Assembly (NCBI GenBank): GCA_016195115.1
Contig: JACQAI010000312.1
Coordinates: 1-9,880, forward strand
Direction: 5' to 3'
DNA from: Pseudomonadota bacterium
GTDB taxonomy: Bacteria > Pseudomonadota > Alphaproteobacteria > Elsterales > Elsteraceae
DNA length: 9,880 nt
Under the pieces are notes generated by a model. The model worked only from the letters and a program-made list of their open reading frames with translations. It did no database searches and was not told the DNA's origin. This document shows positions 6,546 through 9,880 of the stretch, in pieces (within the stretch, counting starts at the first letter, position 1; each line of letters begins with the position of its first letter). Both the position numbers and the translations under genes were made by a program.

Positions 6546-6845
6546 TCAGCTGAACAGGCGGTCGCCCTGCTGGTCGATGATCTGCTTGGCCTTGGTGGTC
6601 GCGAAGCCGATGGCGTCGTCGAGGCTCGGGTGGGTCTCGGCGCGGATGAAGCGATGGGACTTCGGGCCGTCGGGAAAATCCTTCTCGATCGTGCCCGCGG
6701 TCTGGTACTGGCCGCTGGACTTGTAGGGCGCCGGCACGATGCGATAGCCCTTGTACTCGACGGCCTCGGCGGCCACCGCCGCCTCCGCCTGAGCGCCACC
6801 GCCGCCGGCCAATCGGCCGAATGCCGCCTTGAGCTTCGAGAACAT
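6546..6845 (-). CDS. HlyU-family protein
   Basis: A 99-residue protein. A short N-terminal helix with a Gly linker (MFSKLKAAFGRLAGGGG) is followed by the compact HlyU domain: EYKGYRIVPAPY (30-41), GQYQTAGTIEKDF (45-57), HRFIRAETHPSLDDAIGFA (64-82) and the terminal KQIIDQQGDRLF. The family (PF10115) was named for a proposed transcriptional activator of hemolysin, but small alphaproteobacterial members like this have no visible helix-turn-helix, so a regulatory role is only inherited from the name. I start at 6845 because family similarity begins there. An upstream extension to 6902 reads through a poorly conserved, basic stretch. GGGA lies about 9 bases upstream. A small hairpin (GGAGC-GCC-GCTCC) follows the stop at once, without a U-run. 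The gene is divergent from the DUF3124 gene. Confidence 0.88.
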   Translation of the reverse strand: MFSKLKAAFGRLAGGGGAQAEAAVAAEAVEYKGYRIVPAPYKSSGQYQTAGTIEKDFPDGPKSHRFIRAETHPSLDDAIGFATTKAKQIIDQQGDRLFS

Positions 6846-6952
6846 CGCGCGCCGTCCCGCTGGGGTCACGACCGCCCTCATGTCTGAGCGTTTGCCGAGC
6901 ATCCGTCAAGGGAGCTAGGCTTGCCGCCATCGCGCCGCCACCGGGAGCCACC

Positions 6953-7495
6953 ATGCCGCCGCCGAGCTTCAAGATCGCCGCCGTCGTGGCGCTCCTCGTG
7001 CTGGCGTCGAGCGCGCCGGCCCCGGCGCAGCGCCCCGCCGCGGACAATCCGCTGGCGGCGTTCGCCACCTCGCTGACCTCGCTGCCGGCGGCGGCGCTGA
7101 CCAACAAGGGCCTGGTCTACGTGCCGGCCTACTCGGCGCTGCGCACCGGCAGCGGCAAGGCAATGCTCGACTTCGCGGTCACGCTCAGCATCCAGAACGC
7201 CTCGGAGGACAACCCGCTGGTGCTCGACCGCATCGACTATTTCGACACCGCCGGCAAACTGGTGGAGAAGTTCCTCGCCAGTCCGGTGGCGCTGCGGCCG
7301 TTCGGCACCGTCGAGATCTTCGTCGCCAAGGACGACACGCGCGGCGGCACCGGCGCCAACTTCGTGGTCGGCTGGGCAGCGGCCGGCGCGATCGCCGAGC
7401 CGGTGATCGAGACCGTGATGATCAGCGCATCCGGCAACTTCAGCTATTCGTTCGTCAGCCAAGGCCGGTCGATCCGCATGGTCGGCCCGCAATAG
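6953..7495 (+). CDS. Exported DUF3124 family protein
   Basis: A 180-residue protein. Residues 1-26 form a signal peptide (charged Lys7, hydrophobic 8-20, cleavage near APAQ). The body matches DUF3124 (PF11322): LVYVPAYSAL (54-63), FAVTLSIQNASEDNPLVLDRIDYFDTAGKLV (74-104), PVALRPFGTVEIFVAKDDTRGGTGANFVVGW (111-141) and the terminal IETVMISASGNFSYSFVSQGRSI. The family has no established function, and the beta-rich body suggests a periplasmic binding or accessory protein. GGGAG sits five bases before the ATG. A weak promoter (TTGCCG, 18 bases, TAGGCT, 6892-6921) is possible. The stop is two bases before the next ATG, so it is very likely co-transcribed with the MaoC/ligase frame, though a functional link is only inferred. 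Confidence 0.85.
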   Translation: MPPPSFKIAAVVALLVLASSAPAPAQRPAADNPLAAFATSLTSLPAAALTNKGLVYVPAYSALRTGSGKAMLDFAVTLSIQNASEDNPLVLDRIDYFDTAGKLVEKFLASPVALRPFGTVEIFVAKDDTRGGTGANFVVGWAAAGAIAEPVIETVMISASGNFSYSFVSQGRSIRMVGPQ

Positions 7496-7497
7496 AG

Positions 7498-8850
7498 ATG
7501 GCGCGCGCGGAGCAATGGTGGCTCGACGACATGACGGTCGGGACGGTGTTCCCGGGCGTGTCGAAAGTCGTCACCCAGGAGGACTTCCTCGGCTTCGCCA
7601 AGCTGACCGGCGACGACCACCCGATCCACTACGACGCGGAGTACGCCAAGCAGACGCGCTTCGGCAAACCGGTCGCCCACGGCCTGCTCCTGATGGCGCA
7701 CACCGCGCTCGGCGCCACATCCCTGACGCGCCACGTCGAGGATGCGATCATCGCCTTCGTGGCCCAGGACTGCCGCTTCCTCAAGCCGGTGCTGATCGGC
7801 GACCACATCCGCTCCGAGATGGAGGTCGCCGAGGTCGCGCCCAAACCGGGGCGCGACTTCGGCCTGCGCCGCACCGTGACCTATCGCGAGCTCGCGCGCG
7901 ACACCGATCGATTTGCCAACTGGCTCGCCAGCGTCGGGGTCCAAAAGGGCGACCGCGTCGCCGTGATCATGCCGCGCCTGGTCGAGACCGTCGTGATCCT
8001 GCTCGGCACCTGGAAGGCCGGCGCGGTCTACGTGCCGATCTTTGCCGGCTTTGGCGCCGAGGCGATCCGCCACCGCATCAACGACAGCGGCGCGCGCGTG
8101 GTGTGCACGCATGCGGCCTTACGCGACAAGATCGCGAGCCCCTCTCCGCACGCACCGATCGTGCTGACGGTCGGCGCCGTCAATGTCCCGGGCGACGTCG
8201 ACTACGCCGCCGCCCTGCGCGATCAGGCCCCGACGGCGCGCCTCGTGCCGTGTCGGCGCGACGATCCCGCGGCGCTGATCTACACCTCGGGCTCGACCGG
8301 CCCGCCCAAGGGCGTGGTGATCGCGACCAACCTGGTCGCGGCGATCTGGCCAGCGATGCACTACGGCGCCGACCTGCAGACCGACGACGTGTTCTGGCCG
8401 ACCGGCGACCCGGGCTGGGGCTACGGCCTGGTGTGCTATGCGGCGGCACTGGCGATGGGTGTGCCGGTGACGGTCTGGGAAGCCCTGCCGACGGCCGAGA
8501 CCGCGCTCGGCTTCATGGCGGCGCGGCACGTCACCAATCTCGCGACCGTGCCGACCTTGCTGCGCGGCATCATGGCGCTCGGCGCCGAGCGCGTGCGCGC
8601 GTTCGACATCCCGATGCGGCGCGCGTCGAGCTGCGGCGAGCCGCTCAACGCCGAGGTCGTGCGCTTCTTCCGCGACGTCTGGGGCGTCACGGTGATGGAC
8701 CAGTTCGGCTCGAGCGAACAGGGCCTGCCGGCCGGCAACCTCGGGGCGTCGAGCATGACGGTCAAGCCGGGCTCGATGGGGCGCCCCCTACCCGGCCACC
8801 GCGTCGCGGTGGTCGACGACGCCGGCGCCGAACTGCCACGGTCGGCCTGA
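7498..8850 (+). pseudogene. MaoC-like hydratase joined in frame to an acyl-CoA ligase N-domain, ending early at a frameshift
   Basis: A 450-residue frame. Residues 1-122 are a MaoC hot-dog (enoyl-CoA hydratase-like) domain with the signature FAKLTGDDHPIH (catalytic Asp39 and His44) and FGKPVAHGLLL. It stops at PKPGRDFGLRR, where stand-alone relatives carry about 25 more residues. The frame passes directly into TVTYRELARDTDRFANWLA, the part of an AMP-forming acyl-CoA synthetase that normally follows 60-75 residues. Ligase motifs seen are YTSGSTGPPKG (262-272, AMP/phosphate loop), GDPGWGYG (303-310), CGEP (379-382) and FGSSEQG (403-409). The frame ends at ELPRSA-stop, while the rest of the ligase continues in another frame from 8838. 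The simplest reading is two former genes joined by a deletion of roughly 300 bp and then frameshifted; an assembly error would look the same. The domains are certain; non-function is inferred. Confidence 0.75.
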
Positions 8851-9332
8851 TGGCGGTGGCGCCCGATTCGGACGGCACCTACGCGCTCGACTATTGGCGT
8901 GCGACGCCGGGCGCGCCGGGTTTCCGGCGCGGCGCCTGGATCGTCACCGGCGATCTCGGACGTCGGGATACGGATAACTATCTGTGGTTCGAGGGCCGCA
9001 ACGACGACGTGATCAAGAGCGCGGGCTACCGCATCGGACCGTTTGAGGTCGAGAGCGCAATCCTGACCCATCCTGCGGTCGCCGAAGCCGCGGTGGTCGG
9101 CAAGCCCGATGCGCTGCGCGGCCACATCGTCAAGGCATTCGTGGTGCTGCGCCCCGGCGACACGCCGCGCGACGGCCTCGCCGACGAGATCGCCGCGACG
9201 GTGCGCCGGCTGGTCGGCGCCCACCAATATCCGCGCGAGATCGAATTCATCGCCGAGCTGCCCAAGACCACCACCGGCAAGATCCAGCGCTTCAAGCTCA
9301 GAGAGTTGAGCAGGGGCGGTAAAATCGTTTGA
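8850..9332 (+). pseudogene. Acyl-CoA ligase C-terminal domain, out of frame with its N-domain (possible restart at ATG 8850)
   Basis: A 160-residue frame with the remaining adenylation motifs: WIVTGDLGRRD (30-40, A7), the hinge GRNDDVIKSAGYRIGPFEVE (49-68, A8), and LPKTTTGKIQRFKLRE (138-152, A10) with the catalytic Lys144. It continues the upstream ligase in frame 3; recognisable similarity begins slightly earlier, at TVGL (8838). The stop of the upstream frame and this ATG overlap as TGATG, so termination-reinitiation could in principle yield the C-domain as a separate polypeptide. No Shine-Dalgarno sequence supports that. Without the N-domain it cannot adenylate a substrate. I read it as the 3' half of a broken gene. 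Confidence 0.72.
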
Positions 9333-9365
9333 CGGGGCGACGGCCGACACCCCACCGTTCGCCCG

Positions 9366-9830
9366 ATGAATCTCTCCGGCGACATCACGGTGCGGGCGCC
9401 GCGCCAGGCGGTGTTCGAGGCGGTGCGCGACGCGCGGTTCTTCGCCTCGTGCATCGACGGCGTGCGCGATCTGGCCGAGCAGGACGCGACCCATTACCGC
9501 GCCCGCTTCGAGACCAAGCTCGCCTACATGACGTTCCGGTTCGACGTGGCGGTCGAAGTCACCCGCGCGGAACCGCCGGCGCTCATCGAGGCCAGGCTCG
9601 AGGGCACGCCGCTCGGCGTGGTCGGCCGGCTCGCCGCGACCTCGACCACGACCCTGACCGAGGCCGGCGACGACACCACGATCCATTACGCCCTCTCGGT
9701 CGCGCTGACCGGCAAACTCGGCAGCCTCGGCCGGCCGGTGCTGGCCGCCAAGGCCAAGGACATGGAGCGCCAGTTCACCGAGCGGCTGCGCGCCGCCTTC
9801 ACGCCCGGCGCCGCGCGGGCAATCGCATGA
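9366..9830 (+). CDS. CoxG-like SRPBCC protein (CO dehydrogenase subunit G family)
   Basis: A 154-residue protein of the CoxG branch of the SRPBCC/START-like fold. It opens with the family hallmark MNLSGDITVRAPRQAVFEAVRD, then ASCIDGVRDL (28-36, counterpart of the usual CIPGCE segment), a central strand series, and the closing ALTGKLGSLGRPVLAAKAKDMERQFTERL (113-141). In CO-oxidising bacteria CoxG helps anchor or mature the molybdenum hydroxylase. In other operons relatives accompany xanthine dehydrogenase-type enzymes of unknown substrate. The terminal hydrophobic anchor seen in some CoxG proteins is absent. No strong Shine-Dalgarno is visible, and the start rests on the conserved first strand. 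The stop overlaps the next start as ATGA, implying translational coupling to the CoxM-like gene. Confidence 0.85.
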   Translation: MNLSGDITVRAPRQAVFEAVRDARFFASCIDGVRDLAEQDATHYRARFETKLAYMTFRFDVAVEVTRAEPPALIEARLEGTPLGVVGRLAATSTTTLTEAGDDTTIHYALSVALTGKLGSLGRPVLAAKAKDMERQFTERLRAAFTPGAARAIA

Positions 9831-9880
9831 TCCCGTTCGAGCTCGCCGAGCCGCGCACGCTACGCAAGGCGGTCGCCCTG
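9827..9880 (+). CDS. CoxM-like FAD-binding subunit of a molybdenum hydroxylase, first 18 codons only
   Basis: The ATG overlaps the CoxG-like stop (ATGA). The visible residues MIPFELAEPRTLRKAVAL fit the start of the medium (FAD-binding) subunit of CO dehydrogenase / xanthine dehydrogenase family enzymes, which typically begin with an MxPxxFxYxxPxxLxEALxLL-like pattern. With so few residues the call leans on the CoxG neighbour. The large and small subunits would be expected to follow outside the window. Confidence 0.6.
   Translation, partial: MIPFELAEPRTLRKAVAL

Noticed and set aside
6433..6726. Plus-strand frame running through the palindromic repeat
   Set aside because: It is a translation of the intergenic repeat followed by antisense of the HlyU gene; such frames are frequent misannotations.
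8833..8852. Programmed ribosomal frameshift in the ligase
   Set aside because: There is no slippery heptamer or downstream structure, and about two conserved residues are missing as well, which points to a base deletion.

Overview
This is a high-GC window with strong third-position G/C bias. Its gene families are common in free-living and soil Alphaproteobacteria: a PilZ protein, an HlyU-type protein, a periplasmic caspase-like protein, an LLM flavin oxidoreductase and a CoxG/CoxM start. A palindromic repeat of the 'CGTCATTGCGAG' type also fits. I would place it in Rhodospirillales or Rhizobiales sensu lato, but the sequence alone does not fix the genus. No tRNA, rRNA, CRISPR array, insertion sequence or phage gene is visible.

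Layout. (1) Bases 1-1098, minus: the N-terminal part of a large acidic secreted protein, with an Ala/Pro/Asp-rich lead, a His-rich linker, two 46-residue Gly/Asp repeats and the start of a serralysin-like calcium-binding C-terminal module. It runs off the left edge. (2) 1177-1969, minus: a small exported NTF2-fold (DUF4440/SnoaL-like) protein behind a single-domain PilZ protein, separated by a short hairpin-plus-U-run. The PilZ gene has a promoter so close to its ATG that the mRNA may be nearly leaderless. (3) 2118-3986, plus: an exported caspase-like protein with a C-terminal CX4CW rhodanese domain, followed convergently by a GNAT acetyltransferase (3991-4443, minus). (4) 4550-6405, plus: an LLM-class flavin-dependent oxidoreductase and an endonuclease/exonuclease/phosphatase-fold protein. 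(5) 6406-6545: an intergenic palindromic repeat. (6) 6546-6845, minus: HlyU family. (7) 6953-9880, plus: an exported DUF3124 protein, a MaoC/acyl-CoA ligase reading frame that looks like two genes joined by a deletion and then broken by a frameshift, a CoxG-like protein, and the first codons of a CoxM-like FAD subunit.

How the genes may work together. The right-hand cluster looks like an accessory catabolic operon, with acyl-CoA activation and hydration genes next to a molybdenum hydroxylase (CO dehydrogenase / xanthine dehydrogenase family). Its CoA-ligase gene appears decayed, or the assembly is faulty there. The left part is cell-surface and signalling material. I see no clear undescribed multi-gene system. 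The most distinctive single object is the caspase / Cys-pair module / CXXCW-type rhodanese fusion at 2118-3986.
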